Shown: piece by piece, positions 28,597 to 38,223 of the stretch
Numbering within the stretch: position 1 is the stretch's first letter
How the letters are laid out: each line of letters opens with the position of its first letter
NCBI RefSeq assembly: GCF_001613045.1
Contig: NZ_BDBP01000036.1
Span: 29,450 to 93,449 of the forward strand
Source: Nocardia lijiangensis NBRC 108240
GTDB lineage: Bacteria > Actinomycetota > Actinomycetes > Mycobacteriales > Mycobacteriaceae
Length of the DNA: 64,000 nt
Direction of reading: 5' to 3'
Position numbers and translations under genes: made by a program
The notes under the pieces: generated by a model
Database searches by the model: none
What the model was told of the DNA's origin: nothing
The model's input: only the letters and a program-made list of their open reading frames with translations

Positions 28597-29020
28597 TCAG
28601 GTGTTGGGGTCGGGTGCCGACCGGACGATGATGCCGTGCAGGACAACATCGAGAAGGCGGTCCGCGGCCGGGTCGGAGGCACCGGACTGATCGCTGGTCC
28701 AGGCGATCGCACTGGCGATCTTGACGATGTCGTCGGTGGTGGCGTCGGGGTGCGCACGTCCGGCCTGTTGGGCGCGGGTCAGCAAGGTGTCGGCGGCGGC
28801 CATCGCTGCGGCGCAGTGCGGCGCCAATGGGCTGTCGGGCGACTCGAGGGCCCGCACGATCTCTCGGAAAGCCCTCGGACGCGGCGGATGTGCAACACCA
28901 GCGCGGCAACCCAGTGCCGCAGATCCGCAGCCGGATCGGGACCGGCGTTCAGGCCTGCAAGCGCTTCCAGCCGAACTGTTCACCATCCCGGTGCAGCAGT
29001 GGAAGCTCCTGGCCACTCTG
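28597..29020 (-). pseudogene. TetR-family regulator remnant
   Basis: The C-terminal TetR ligand domain is recognisable: LEALAGLNAGPDPAADLRHWVAALVLHIRRVRG in one frame and REIVRALESPDSPLAPH, LLTRAQQAGRAHPDATTDDIVKIASAIAW in the next, ending at 28597. The frame changes near 28865-28880. The helix-turn-helix N-terminus is absent. A dead regulator beside the broken hydrolase gene. Confidence 0.7.
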
Positions 29021-29130
29021 GGAGGCGGCCGATGAACGAGACGATCCACTGGCGGGCCTGAACACGGCCATGGCCACGTCTTCCCCCCAGCCTGCTGACC
29101 GCGACAACACCCGCACGCCCGAGAAGTGAT

Positions 29131-29986
29131 TCAGGACCGCGGTGCAGACAGGAGGTCGAGAAGCAAGTCGGCGAATTCGACCGGTGCATCGGTGAAACCG
29201 CTGTGACCACCGGGAAATTCGGTGACCTCTATGCCGAGCTCGGCGGCCAGGGCGTAGGCGGGGCGGGCGGGCAGGTGGTCGAAGGTGTCGCGGCCCGCGC
29301 CTATCACGAGGCAGTCGGTGTGTGGGCGCAGGGCGGTGAGGTCGGGGTGATGCGAAGTGAACTGGCGCAGTTCGTGTTCCATCATCAGCAGGGCATTGGC
29401 CATCAGGCGGGCGAGCATCGCGGCCGTGCGCGGTGGGACGGAATCGGGAGCCGGGAGCGGTTTCAGGGTTCCGCCGATGCCCTCCAGGAAGCGGGCGGAA
29501 GCGGCGGCCGGACGGTCGGTGCGGAACAGCCGATGCACTTCGGCGACGAATGCGCGTTGCTCGGCCGCATCGGGCAGTAGTTCGAAGAGCGGGGGCTCGT
29601 GCGCGATGACGCGGGAGATCCGCTCTGGATGCCGGGCGAGCAGGTCCAGCGCCACGATCGCACCACCGCTCCCGCCGAAGATCGACGCGAATTCACCTGC
29701 GGGCGTGAGGTGTTCGAGCAGACGAAAGGGCGTCGTCGGCCTGCACGTCGACGCGCTGGTCGACCGGGGTAGGGGAGTCGAGAGTGCTGTGGGAGTAGCC
29801 GCGCGGGTCGATCGCGACGACGGTGTAGTGCTCGGCGAGGGTGTCGGCGATCGGGTCGAAGATCACGGCGTCGCCACCGCTGCCCGGCAGGAGCAGCAGG
29901 ATCGGGCCGCGACCGCGGGTCTCGTAGTGCAGCGTCGCACCGGGCACGCGCAGGGTCGCGGCGGCGGGCTGGGTTCGGGTGCTCAT
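29131..29986 (-). pseudogene. Alpha/beta hydrolase broken by a single-base frameshift
   Basis: N-terminal part from 29986 (TLHYETRGRGPILLLLPGSGGDAVIFDPIADTL, VVAIDPRGYSHS) and C-terminal part to 29131 (FASIFGGSGGAIVALDLLARHPE with the nucleophile Ser, IGAGRDTFD, FPGGHSGFTDAP with the catalytic His) lie in different frames. Removing one C from the GCCCTTT at about 29728-29730 would restore DDAFRLLEHLTPAGEF. All catalytic positions are otherwise intact, so this is either a very recent mutation or a sequencing error. Starts within the TetR stop (ATGA), i.e. in an operon with it. Confidence 0.8.
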
Positions 29987-30573
29987 GAATTCGCTTTCTC
30001 GTCGGCTGTCGGCCAGTGGGTGAGCGCGGTGTGCAGGGCGTCGAGGATCGCGGCCCAGGACTCGTCGGTAGGACGGGAATGGCCGAACCCGCCCGCCGCC
30101 TCCAGCGTGGCGAAGCCGTGAAAAGTGCTGCGCAGCAGCCGGACCGCGTCGGTGAGCGCGGGCTCGGTCAAGCCGTAATCACGCAACATGCCGTAGGTGA
30201 GCTCGACGGCACGCACGAAACCCGGCGCATCGGTGACGAACTCGGGATCGAGGGGAATTTGGGTGGCGGCGTAGCGGCCAGGGCAGCGCAACGCGTAGTC
30301 CCGGTACGCGCCCGCGTAGGCGACCAAGGCGTCCTTGCCCGACCGCCCGGCCACCGCGTCGGCGATCGAACGGGTCTTCTCGTCCGCCGCCAGGATCGCG
30401 ACGCGGGAGCGTAGCTCGCGCAGATTCGCGACGTGCGAGTACATGCTCGCGTCCTTCACGCCGAACTGCCTGGCCAGCGCCGACACGCTGATGTTGTCGA
30501 AACCGACTCGATCCGCGAGATCCGCCGCGGCGCGGGTGATCCGGTCCGCGGTCAGACCGGCGCGTGGTGCCAT
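29983..30573 (-). CDS. TetR-family regulator of the hydrolase
   Basis: 196 aa from the ATG at 30573; an alternative start at 30585 would overlap the operator palindrome. Helix-turn-helix: ITRAAADLADRVGFDNISVSALARQFGVKDASMYSHVANL. The C-terminal region (YAGAYRDYALRCPGRYAATQ, LLRSTFHGFATLEAAGGFG) is of the TetR_C WHG type, often found with small-molecule-responsive hydrolase operons. Its stop overlaps the start of the hydrolase gene. Confidence 0.87.
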   Translation of the reverse strand: MAPRAGLTADRITRAAADLADRVGFDNISVSALARQFGVKDASMYSHVANLRELRSRVAILAADEKTRSIADAVAGRSGKDALVAYAGAYRDYALRCPGRYAATQIPLDPEFVTDAPGFVRAVELTYGMLRDYGLTEPALTDAVRLLRSTFHGFATLEAAGGFGHSRPTDESWAAILDALHTALTHWPTADEKANS

Positions 30574-30583
30574 CGTCAACTCC

Positions 30584-30625
30584 AAACCTAGTATCTCTAG
30601 GAATTAGCCTAGAGGCTCTAGGTTT
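30584..30625. promoter_or_regulatory. Nested palindromic TetR operator
   Basis: Outer arms AAACCTAG (30584-30591) and CTAGGTTT (30618-30625) enclose inner arms CTCTAGG (30595-30601) and CCTAGAG (30608-30614), all centred near 30604. The 42-bp element begins 11 bp upstream of the TetR ATG, the expected place for an autorepressor site. Confidence 0.8.
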
Positions 30626-30875
30626 AACTGTCCAGGCCCAAGACAGCTATTGCTACGGGGAACCGCAAACTAGGTACGGACACCAGGCCTGCGGGCGGGT
30701 GATGTCCAGGGCTGATACCCATGGGGTAGCCGAGGCGGCGACCTGACGACTGCCAGTGCCCGAGATCGGCCGTGTGACCGTACTGCGGTGGTGGCAGCGG
30801 CCGTACCACCGAAAACGTCTGCGGCCTTGAGGGTGTGCAGGATGTCGCCAGCGAAACCCCCAGCGCAGCACACTA

Positions 30876-32579
30876 TTAGATCGGTAGTACGCCGCGGCGT
30901 CGTCGGTGTTGCAGGTGGGCTGGTATGGCCAGAACTCCGGTGCCCTGGACACGAGTGTGCGGGCCGAGGGCTTCCAGATTCACCGACAGTCGCCGCGAAG
31001 CTCCTCGCGCACCGAATACCTGATCCTGCAGGGGACTTGCCATATCGAGATCGTGTTCGTCGTCATCGTCGGGCGCATGACGCTCATCGGAGTGCTCTCG
31101 CAGCACCTTCACATACGCCTCGACGCGATCGGTCTCCGCTGGTGGCGGGTGCGGCCCGCGTCGATGGTCGTTGGCTTCCAGCCACGCATACAACCGATCC
31201 AGCGGGGCGGTCGGATCGACTTCGCCGGACCGGTAGATCCCCAGATCGCCGGACGATACGCAATGCATGCGTATTTCACCGTCCCGAGCGACACACCATT
31301 GACTCCAACACCCCGGCGCGTAGTCGTCGACGAATTGCTCGTACCACTGCGCTGTTCCGAACCGCATGCTCAATTGCTCCATGCGCAGGTGCATCTCGAA
31401 CCGCTTCTGCGCCGACGGCGCATCCGGATTTCCACCTAGTGTGTCGTCCTTGTAGAACACCAAGGTCCAGCCATCCAGTGCCGGGGTGACGAACACCTGG
31501 GGGTAGACATCCCTGAGGTATTCCTGCACGTCGACGTTGTCGGTCCAGTCATAGAGGGCGCGAATCGTCAGCGGCTTTGTCCCCTGCCATGGCGCGAATC
31601 CCATCCGCAGCGTCGCGGGAACCGGGTCGCGCAGATCGAAGGCGTCCAGGACTGCGGCCTGATCGGTGGTCGGCAACGCGTACCACGATCCGGACAAGTC
31701 CTCGAAATCCAGCGGCTCTGGTGTCTCGAGCTTCTGTTTCATCCGGATCAACCGCTCCAGCACCACCAGATCGTCCGTCGGCAGGTGGTTCCACCCGAAC
31801 TCGGCCAGCATCGTCAACGCCGCCCGCCGCGCCAACCGGTCCGACCGCGGCACCGACTGCAACGCACCCACCACACCTAGCCCGAACACCGACAGAGCCG
31901 ATATCGCCTGCTGCCGGACGTCTTCGAGCGAACTGCCCAGCAGCGCCACAACAACGGGCAGGTGCCGACACTGGTGTGCGACAACGTCATCACCGCAATC
32001 CTGGGAAACGCAATCCCAGGAAAACTGACAGGAGACGACCGCCGCAGGCGATTGCTCGGGCAGGAACTCGGGCACCCGAGTCTCGGCCGGAAGTCCGAGC
32101 ATGACCCAAAGCCGCGCACGCAGACCGCCTTTCGGCGCTTGTGCCAGCGCAGCGACCACATCGTCGAAGAAACTCGATCGGCGCAACACCTCGATACAAT
32201 CGGGCCAGGCATAGTGGAAGCGCTCATCTGCCAGCAGATCCAGCGTCAGCACGACAAAAGGATCGTCTTCTGTCCCCCTGGTATCCATCCACCGTGTTCG
32301 GCGTCGGATCTCGGGATCGGCGTCGGTCAGCAGTCTCCGGAATTGCTCCGTGTCGAGACCGTTGATCAGCAGTGCGAAGAAGTTGTCTCGATTCCCATCG
32401 TCGACAACCCGATCCAGCGCATCCCAAGTCTGCTGCCGTACCCTCGGTTCCACATCGCTGGCCAGCCCGCGCGCGTCGTCCAGCAACTCGGCTGCTTCGC
32501 TGCGGAGCCTCCACCACTGCTGCGTTACCGAGTGTTCAGCAATCAGCGCCCGAAGCCTGTCCAGGTCGATCGTCGCCAC
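30876..32579 (-). CDS. Large hypothetical protein, HEAT-like N-terminal half
   Basis: 567 aa, soluble, no signal peptide. The first half is helical with possible HEAT/ARM-type repeats (LASDVEPRVRQQTWDALDRVV, LLTDADPEIRRRTRWM, SSLEDVRQQAISALSVFGLG). The second half contains SGSWYALPTTDQAAVLDAF, a WTLVFYKDDTLGG segment and many Trp, resembling SMI1/KNR4-style or immunity-type proteins only loosely. An acidic run DDDDEHDLD is near the C-terminus, and the last ~35 residues look less conserved. No family assigned. Confidence 0.6.
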   Translation of the reverse strand: MATIDLDRLRALIAEHSVTQQWWRLRSEAAELLDDARGLASDVEPRVRQQTWDALDRVVDDGNRDNFFALLINGLDTEQFRRLLTDADPEIRRRTRWMDTRGTEDDPFVVLTLDLLADERFHYAWPDCIEVLRRSSFFDDVVAALAQAPKGGLRARLWVMLGLPAETRVPEFLPEQSPAAVVSCQFSWDCVSQDCGDDVVAHQCRHLPVVVALLGSSLEDVRQQAISALSVFGLGVVGALQSVPRSDRLARRAALTMLAEFGWNHLPTDDLVVLERLIRMKQKLETPEPLDFEDLSGSWYALPTTDQAAVLDAFDLRDPVPATLRMGFAPWQGTKPLTIRALYDWTDNVDVQEYLRDVYPQVFVTPALDGWTLVFYKDDTLGGNPDAPSAQKRFEMHLRMEQLSMRFGTAQWYEQFVDDYAPGCWSQWCVARDGEIRMHCVSSGDLGIYRSGEVDPTAPLDRLYAWLEANDHRRGPHPPPAETDRVEAYVKVLREHSDERHAPDDDDEHDLDMASPLQDQVFGARGASRRLSVNLEALGPHTRVQGTGVLAIPAHLQHRRRRGVLPI

Positions 32580-32856
32580 TTCCGCAATCTACTAGCAGGC
32601 CTCGCACCGTGTCGGGGTCGAGTCGGATGGCGGCTCAGGATCCGGTGCTTTACCGACCCGATGCCGCTTCCGAAGGGCGGCCGCCCGCAGAGGTGTCCAG
32701 TCGTGCTGCCGACCTCGTCGCATGTCGCAACGCCCAGGTCGTCGAAGCGTCATCGCTGCGACCCGGACATCCGCAGGTCGATCGGCAGTGGCCGCAGCCC
32801 GGCGATGGTCTGGTCGAGAAGTGTGAAACGCGTTCGGTGTGAGGTACTTTCGGTGA

Positions 32857-34449
32857 ATGGGCGGAGTTCGGGGGTGGTGCCGAGCGATCGGCGCGATGGT
32901 GCTAATGGTGGCCAGCACGCTGGTGAGCGTCGGTACGGCCGAGGCGGATCAGCCCGCGCTGGACTGGGCCAATTGCGCTGTGATCGACCAGATTCCAGGT
33001 CTGGAGCGGTTGCAGTGCGCCACCCTCGACGTGCCGATGGACCACGCCGCGCCGGGCGGCGCCACGGTGCGGATCGCGCTCTTCAAAGCTCCCGCGCGTG
33101 ATCCTGGGCAGCGCCGTGGCAGCCTCGTGATCAATCGAGGTGGGCCCGGTTATCCGTCGTCGGGATATCTGGCGGGCCTGGTTTCCGGTGCGTTGCCGTC
33201 GCCCTGGGACGACCGGGTCTGGGATCGCTACGACGTGATCGCGGTCGATCAGCGCGGCATCGGCTTCGCCACGCCGGCGGTGCTCTGCTTCGATACACCC
33301 GCAGCCGTCGCCTCGTTCGGCGCCGATGCCACGACAGTTCCGATGAACCCGCAGGATGCCGCGGTGCGCGCGGCCCGAGACGCCGAGTTCGCCGCGGCGT
33401 GCAGGCAACGCTACGGTGCCCTGCTCGACCACCTGACCACGGCGGCGGTCGCACGAGATCTCGACCTGGTCCGCGCGGCCCTCGGTGAGCCGAGACTGAA
33501 CTTCCTCGGTCAGTCCTACGGCGCCGCGCTCGGCCTCGTCTACGCGAATCTGTTTCCGCACCAGGTCGGTTCGTTCGTTCTGGACAGCGTGCTCAATCCG
33601 GTGTGGGCTTCGACCGGCCCGATCGATTCGGTGCCGTCGGAACGAACCGGTAGCGATGTTGCGACGACAGAGGCGATGAACGAAGCGCTCCGCCTCTGCG
33701 CCGCGGGACAGTCCTGCGCTTTCGCCGTCGACGATCCGGTGCGGGCCTTCCCGGTCCTGCTGGCCGAGCTGCGGGAGCACCCGATACCGCTCGTCGCGCC
33801 CGACGGCGGCAGGACCTCGCTCACCTACGCCAAGCTCGTCTCCTATCTGGGTGGTGCGCTGTATCAACCGTGGCTGTGGCGTGAGTCGGGTCCCGACCGG
33901 CTGCTGCACCTCGCCTATCGGGTGTCGACCGCCCCGACCGACACCGAGGCGGCCGAGCTGGCTCGGCTCGTGATCGAGCAGATCGATGCGGGCGGACTCG
34001 ACCGCGGTTACTCGCTGTTGGACGGCCCCTACAGCGCTTTCACCTGCAACGACGACCAGCTGCCGCGTTTCGCTCCCGCGTGGTGGGCGAGCGCGCAACG
34101 CCGCGAGGCCATCGCACCGGGCTTCGCGACACTGCGGGCTTACGGCACCAGCATGTGCGCGTTCTGGCAGTCGGCACCGTCGGACCGATACACCGGCCCG
34201 TGGGAGGTGCGGACCGACACCCCCGCGCTGATCCTCAACAGCCGGTTCGACCCGGCCACGCCCCTGGCCGGCGCGCTCGATGTCGCCCGGCGGCTCGACG
34301 GCAGCCGGGTGCTGATTCACGAGGGAATCGGTCACATCGTGACCCAGCAGTCGAGCTGTGGCGTCCGCGCGGTCTCCGACTACCTGACCGCAGGCACTCT
34401 GCCCGCCGAGGGCGCGACCTGCGACCCTGACACGATCCCGTTCGCCTGA
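32857..34449 (+). CDS. Secreted S33-family peptidase (TAP/SlpD-like alpha/beta hydrolase)
   Basis: 530 aa. Residues 1-31 are a signal peptide (hydrophobic GAMVLMVASTLVSVGTAEAD, probable AEA cleavage). The mature part has the oxyanion NRGGPGYPSSG, WDRYDVIAVDQRGIGFATP, nucleophile Ser in NFLGQSYGAALG, catalytic Asp in ILNSRFDPATPL and His in HEGIGHIVTQQSSCG, and ends with the TAP-like C-terminal domain. Streptomyces relatives remove N-terminal tripeptides from proteins; mycobacterial ones are CaeA/Hip1-like cell-envelope peptidases. Confidence 0.88.
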   Translation: MGGVRGWCRAIGAMVLMVASTLVSVGTAEADQPALDWANCAVIDQIPGLERLQCATLDVPMDHAAPGGATVRIALFKAPARDPGQRRGSLVINRGGPGYPSSGYLAGLVSGALPSPWDDRVWDRYDVIAVDQRGIGFATPAVLCFDTPAAVASFGADATTVPMNPQDAAVRAARDAEFAAACRQRYGALLDHLTTAAVARDLDLVRAALGEPRLNFLGQSYGAALGLVYANLFPHQVGSFVLDSVLNPVWASTGPIDSVPSERTGSDVATTEAMNEALRLCAAGQSCAFAVDDPVRAFPVLLAELREHPIPLVAPDGGRTSLTYAKLVSYLGGALYQPWLWRESGPDRLLHLAYRVSTAPTDTEAAELARLVIEQIDAGGLDRGYSLLDGPYSAFTCNDDQLPRFAPAWWASAQRREAIAPGFATLRAYGTSMCAFWQSAPSDRYTGPWEVRTDTPALILNSRFDPATPLAGALDVARRLDGSRVLIHEGIGHIVTQQSSCGVRAVSDYLTAGTLPAEGATCDPDTIPFA

Positions 34450-34558
34450 GTGTCCGAAGATTAGTGGCGCTCAGGAGACTGAGCGTTGCGGGAACTCTGG
34501 GCGACCTGTGAGATCCCCGCACCAGTCCTCGCCGACCTCGTCGGCTGCAACATCGCTT

Positions 34559-34936
34559 TCACTTCAGCGCGGCTTGCATGGCGACCCCGTCGACGTAGGA
34601 GTGCTTCTCCTTGACCGCGCCGTCTTCGACCAGGACAAAGTCCGCGATGTCGACGCACACGCGATTGCCGGTTGCCGAGGTTCCGGTCAGCTGCCATTGG
34701 ACCACCCAGAAATCGTCTCCGACGCGCAACGAGATGAGGTCGAATGTCAGGTCGGGGACCAGGGCGAACGTTCCCGCTGCGGCCTCGCGGATGGCGGCGC
34801 GGCCTCGGGCGGGTTCCTGGCCCGAGTGCAGGTGGAACACCGAGTCGGCGGTGTGGAGCTCGACGATTCGGTCTGGGTCGCGGTCTGCCCAGCAAGCGTG
34901 GTAGCGCTCGAACAATTCGCGAGTGGCAGTCGTCAT
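34559..34936 (-). CDS. NTF2-like (SnoaL-type) protein
   Basis: 125 aa from the ATG at 34936. Sequence follows the NTF2-like fold: ELFERYHACWADRDPDRIVELHTADSVFHLHSG, GRAAIREAAAGTFALVPDLTFDLISLRVGDDFWVVQWQLTGT, FVLVEDGAVKEKHSYVDG. Members include polyketide cyclases, isomerases and binding proteins; no catalytic assignment is possible here. Divergent from a CdaR regulator. Confidence 0.8.
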   Translation of the reverse strand: MTTATRELFERYHACWADRDPDRIVELHTADSVFHLHSGQEPARGRAAIREAAAGTFALVPDLTFDLISLRVGDDFWVVQWQLTGTSATGNRVCVDIADFVLVEDGAVKEKHSYVDGVAMQAALK

Positions 34937-35082
34937 GGTGGGCAACTCCGATCGTTGTACAAGTTGTCGTCGATGTGACCTGAGAGGTGTTCTGCGAGAA
35001 TCACTCTGGATGCTGGAGTTCAGTGTCGCGGGGAGTCGTCCATCGTGGCGACGGGCGCACGCCTCCACTTCGAACACCTCCG

Positions 35083-35098
35083 TTGTGCGCACGCACAA
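35083..35098. promoter_or_regulatory. Perfect palindrome at the CdaR start
   Basis: TTGTGCG-CA-CGCACAA ends on the first base of the ATG at 35098. If that ATG is the start, the site covers the translation start, pointing to autoregulation or to a leaderless message; otherwise the GTG at 35119 is the start. Confidence 0.65.
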
Positions 35099-36240
35099 TG
35101 CACGCTAGGTTGACGGCAGTGACCCAGGACACGCACGCCGAGCACCCGCGCCTCGTTCGCGAGCTGCGCTCCGATTTGGCTGCGATCTCCGAGATGGTCA
35201 CTGCCAGAATCGAACAGGATGACGGCGACTACGACGACGCCGCGCTCGATCACTACGAATTGGCCACCCTCGTGGCCGACAGCCTCGCGGCATTGCTGGA
35301 TGCCCTTGCCGGGGCCCCGTATTCACTCGAGCCCGCTCGCCGAGCCGGACGCCTCAAGGCCGAGCGAGGCATCCCGCTGGACAGCCTGTTGCACGCCTTT
35401 CGCCTCGCGGGCTTGGCGTTCTGGGCGGTCATCGTCGAACGCGCTGACCATGACGACCGCCTTGCCCTGCCCCAGCTGTCCACGCTGATGTGGGCCACCG
35501 TCGACGAGTACTCCGTCGCGGCGGCCGACGCCTACCGGCGCGTGGTCGTCGTCGGGGCCGAACAACCCGATCAACGGTTGCTGCGGGCGCTGCTCGATCC
35601 CGGGTTCCCGCCGACGCAGCGCGAGGACCTGGGCAGAAGGATGCACCTGCCCGCCCGAGGCACGTTCGTCGTCGTGGTCGGCGACATTCGCCTCGCCGCG
35701 ACCGGAGTCACCACCGTCCGCACCCTTCTCGCCGACGATCGAGTAACCCTTGCCGCCGCAGTCTCGCCGGCCACGCTCGACCGCGCACTCTGTACCGTGC
35801 AGGCGCGAGCCGGTGCGAGTAGACCGTTCACCGACCTCGTCTCCACGCCTACCGCACTCGACCAGGCGCGCCTCGCATTCCGGTGTCTCAGCCCGGCGGA
35901 CACTGGCATCCACACCTATTCCTCGTCACCGGTGCGGGCTTTGATTGCGGCAAACCCCGGACTGGCCGCGGACGTCCTCTCGGATGCGCTCGCCGCATTC
36001 GATCGACTCCATCCCGACGAGGCCGATGCTCTCGTGCAGACCGCCCTGGCCTGGTTCGAACTCGGCGGCTCCACGTCGGCGGTCGGAGAACGTCTTCACC
36101 TGCACCGCAACACGGTCTTGCACCGTCTCAAGCGAATAGAGCGGCTCACCGGTGCTGCCTTCGCGGTGCCTGCCGATGCGGCGTTGCTGTATCTGGCGCT
36201 GCAAACACGGTTGCTTCAGTCACCCGGCGACAGGTCCTGA
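35098..36240 (+). CDS. CdaR/PucR-family transcriptional regulator
   Basis: About 380 aa. N-terminal helical sensor domain (ARRAGRLKAERGIPLDSLLHAFRLAGLAFWAVIVERAD), a GGDEF-like central domain (GTFVVVVGDIRLAATG) and the C-terminal HTH_30 domain (DALVQTALAWFELGGSTSAVGERLHLHRNTVLHRLKRIERLTG). These proteins switch on catabolic or sporulation-linked genes. ATG at 35098 or GTG at 35119; the overlapping palindrome makes the choice interesting. Confidence 0.85.
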   Translation: MHARLTAVTQDTHAEHPRLVRELRSDLAAISEMVTARIEQDDGDYDDAALDHYELATLVADSLAALLDALAGAPYSLEPARRAGRLKAERGIPLDSLLHAFRLAGLAFWAVIVERADHDDRLALPQLSTLMWATVDEYSVAAADAYRRVVVVGAEQPDQRLLRALLDPGFPPTQREDLGRRMHLPARGTFVVVVGDIRLAATGVTTVRTLLADDRVTLAAAVSPATLDRALCTVQARAGASRPFTDLVSTPTALDQARLAFRCLSPADTGIHTYSSSPVRALIAANPGLAADVLSDALAAFDRLHPDEADALVQTALAWFELGGSTSAVGERLHLHRNTVLHRLKRIERLTGAAFAVPADAALLYLALQTRLLQSPGDRS

Positions 36241-36367
36241 ACGACGTCAGCCATGTCCGGGCCCTGTCGCGCAGAGGCTTCTCGCTGAGACCAGAACGAC
36301 CGAAATTCCGATGTCCAGCCGACCGAGGATTGTCGTGTCGTTGCGCGCAGAGATCTACGGTGGAGAT

Positions 36368-37147
36368 ATGACCGCCTTGGAGTATGAGCATGTGATGGTC
36401 GCGCGGGACGGCGACACGGTGCGCATCACCATGAACCAGCCGGATCGGCGCAATGCGCTGTCGGGCGAGCATCTGGCCGAACTGCTCGCCTCGTTCCGGG
36501 CCGCAGGCGAGACCGACGCCACCGGGATAGTGCTCGGGGCGAACGGTCCGGTGTTCTCCGCGGGACATGATTTCGCCGATGTCGCCGCGCGCGACCTGCT
36601 CGGCGTGCGGGAACTGCTCACGCTGTGCACCGAACTCATGTCGACCATTCAGTCGGTGCCGCAGGTGGTGATCGCCCGGGTACACGGTCTGGCCATCGCC
36701 GCCGGCTGCCAGCTGGTCGCCTCGTGCGATCTGGCAGTCGCCGCGGAATCGGCCGGTTTCGCGCTTCCCGGCGGCAAGGGTGGCTGGTTCTGCCACACCC
36801 CCGCGGTACCGGTGGCCCGCGCCGTCGGCCGTAAACGCCTGATGGAACTGGCCCTCACCGGCGACCCGATCGATGCCCGCACCGCCGAACAGTGGGGCCT
36901 GATCAACCGAGCGGTGCCGGACGACGAGCTCGACACCGCCGTCGACGAGTTGCTCGCCCGCGCCACCCGGGGCAGCCGGGCCAGCAAGGCGCTCGGCAAA
37001 CGCACCCTCTACGGCCAGCTCGACCGCCCCGAAGCAGACGCCTACACCCTCGCCCTGGAAGTCATGGCCGCGGCCGCTCAACTTCCCGGAGCCCGCGAAG
37101 GGATGGCGGCCTTCCTAGCGAAACGCCCACCCGTTTGGCGCGATTAG
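36368..37147 (+). CDS. Enoyl-CoA hydratase/isomerase family (ECHDC3-like)
   Basis: 259 aa crotonase-fold protein from the ATG at 36368. Oxyanion-hole regions: PVFSAGHDFADV and ARVHGLAIAAGCQLVASCDLAVA; hexamer part RALTGDPIDARTAEQWGLINR. The segment after the second oxyanion loop reads FALPGGKGGWFCHTPAVPV, so the Glu that acts as base in classical hydratases is not seen; this matches the ECHDC3 subgroup of uncertain activity. Follows the CdaR gene by 127 bp in the same direction. Confidence 0.83.
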   Translation: MTALEYEHVMVARDGDTVRITMNQPDRRNALSGEHLAELLASFRAAGETDATGIVLGANGPVFSAGHDFADVAARDLLGVRELLTLCTELMSTIQSVPQVVIARVHGLAIAAGCQLVASCDLAVAAESAGFALPGGKGGWFCHTPAVPVARAVGRKRLMELALTGDPIDARTAEQWGLINRAVPDDELDTAVDELLARATRGSRASKALGKRTLYGQLDRPEADAYTLALEVMAAAAQLPGAREGMAAFLAKRPPVWRD

Positions 37148-37200
37148 AGACAGTCGTGTCGCAACTGCCTCGAGTCCGCGTGTGGTCAATCGTGGACGCC

Positions 37201-38208
37201 TTACCGTTTCCGGCGGTCTCGAGTGTGCGCGATCGCAGACGCGGTCGCCGCGATCGTCCGGTCGCCGTCGTCGGTCAGCTCGGCGAGAGCCTCCCGTGCC
37301 GCAGCGCCGGGAATCTCCGCGAGCGCCTGCGTGATCCGCAAACGCGTGGGCGAGTCGTCGGTGTTGTCGAGCTTGTCCCGCATGGCCCGGACGATGTCGT
37401 CGGTAGCGGCCGCGACCTCCGCCAGCAATCCCAGCACCTCGGCGGCCTCGACATCGGATCGCCCCTCGACGACCATCTCGAGGAGGGCAGGCACCGCCTC
37501 GGCGACATGCCGGGAGCCGAGAGCCAGGGCAGCGCGGTCTCGCACTATCGCCTCGCCGTCGTCGAGAGCCCTCATCAGCAGCACCGTTGCTTCCGCGGCG
37601 GGCACTGCCGCTATCGCGACAGTCGCACGGCGCCGGACCTCGACCACCGCCGAATCCAGACCGACGGCCAGTTCCGTCAACCCCGCACCGGCTGCCCTCG
37701 CCAGCGACCACCGCAGCGCTCCGGCGACATTCGGGTCGTCCTCCGACAGCGCCGCCTCGACCAGCGCTTCGACGGGCAGCGACGCGCCCTCGTTCTGTGA
37801 CAGCACCGCTTGTTGACGGCGCGCTCCGGACTCCGATTCGAGCGCGCGCAACAGTGTCACGATGCTCATGACGTCCCCCCACTGCGCAGGCGCGGCCGCG
37901 TCGATGCGCTCGAGCTTGCCGAGCAGTTCCTGCTCCGCGGCGATCCGCACTCGCGTGTGCCGGATGAGCTCTCCCACCAATTCGGCAGGCGCGAAGCCGG
38001 GCTCGTCCAGCGCCCGTTTGGCTTCGTTCAGTGACAGCCCCAGGGTCCTGAGGCACTCGACGTGGAAGAGGCGACGGATGTCGTCGGCGGAGTACTCACG
38101 GTAACCGCCGGATGTGCGGCCGGTCGGTTGCACCAGCCCCAGTGCGTCGTAGTGGCGCAACATGCGGGTGCTGACGCCGGAGCGCTGCGAGACCTCACCG
38201 ATCAACAT
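37201..38208 (-). CDS. MerR-family regulator with C-terminal HEAT repeats
   Basis: 335 aa. Residues 1-110: MerR helix-turn-helix (LIGEVSQRSGVSTRMLRHYDALGLVQPTGRTSGGYREYS) and dimer helix. From about 130 onward the sensor is made of HEAT/PBS-lyase-type repeats (LSEDDPNVAGALRWSLARA, LDSAVVEVRRRATVAIAAV, LDDGEAIVRDRAALALGS, LTDDGDRTIAATASAIAH). An all-helical repeat solenoid as MerR effector domain suggests protein rather than metal sensing. Lies 15 bp after a second HEAT protein, in one operon. Confidence 0.85.
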   Translation of the reverse strand: MLIGEVSQRSGVSTRMLRHYDALGLVQPTGRTSGGYREYSADDIRRLFHVECLRTLGLSLNEAKRALDEPGFAPAELVGELIRHTRVRIAAEQELLGKLERIDAAAPAQWGDVMSIVTLLRALESESGARRQQAVLSQNEGASLPVEALVEAALSEDDPNVAGALRWSLARAAGAGLTELAVGLDSAVVEVRRRATVAIAAVPAAEATVLLMRALDDGEAIVRDRAALALGSRHVAEAVPALLEMVVEGRSDVEAAEVLGLLAEVAAATDDIVRAMRDKLDNTDDSPTRLRITQALAEIPGAAAREALAELTDDGDRTIAATASAIAHTRDRRKR

Positions 38209-38223
38209 TCCATCGTCCTCCTT

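Noticed and set aside
32580..32856. Possible small genes in the 277-bp gap before the S33 peptidase
   Set aside because: Frames here lack start sites and protein-like composition; probably promoter and spacer DNA.
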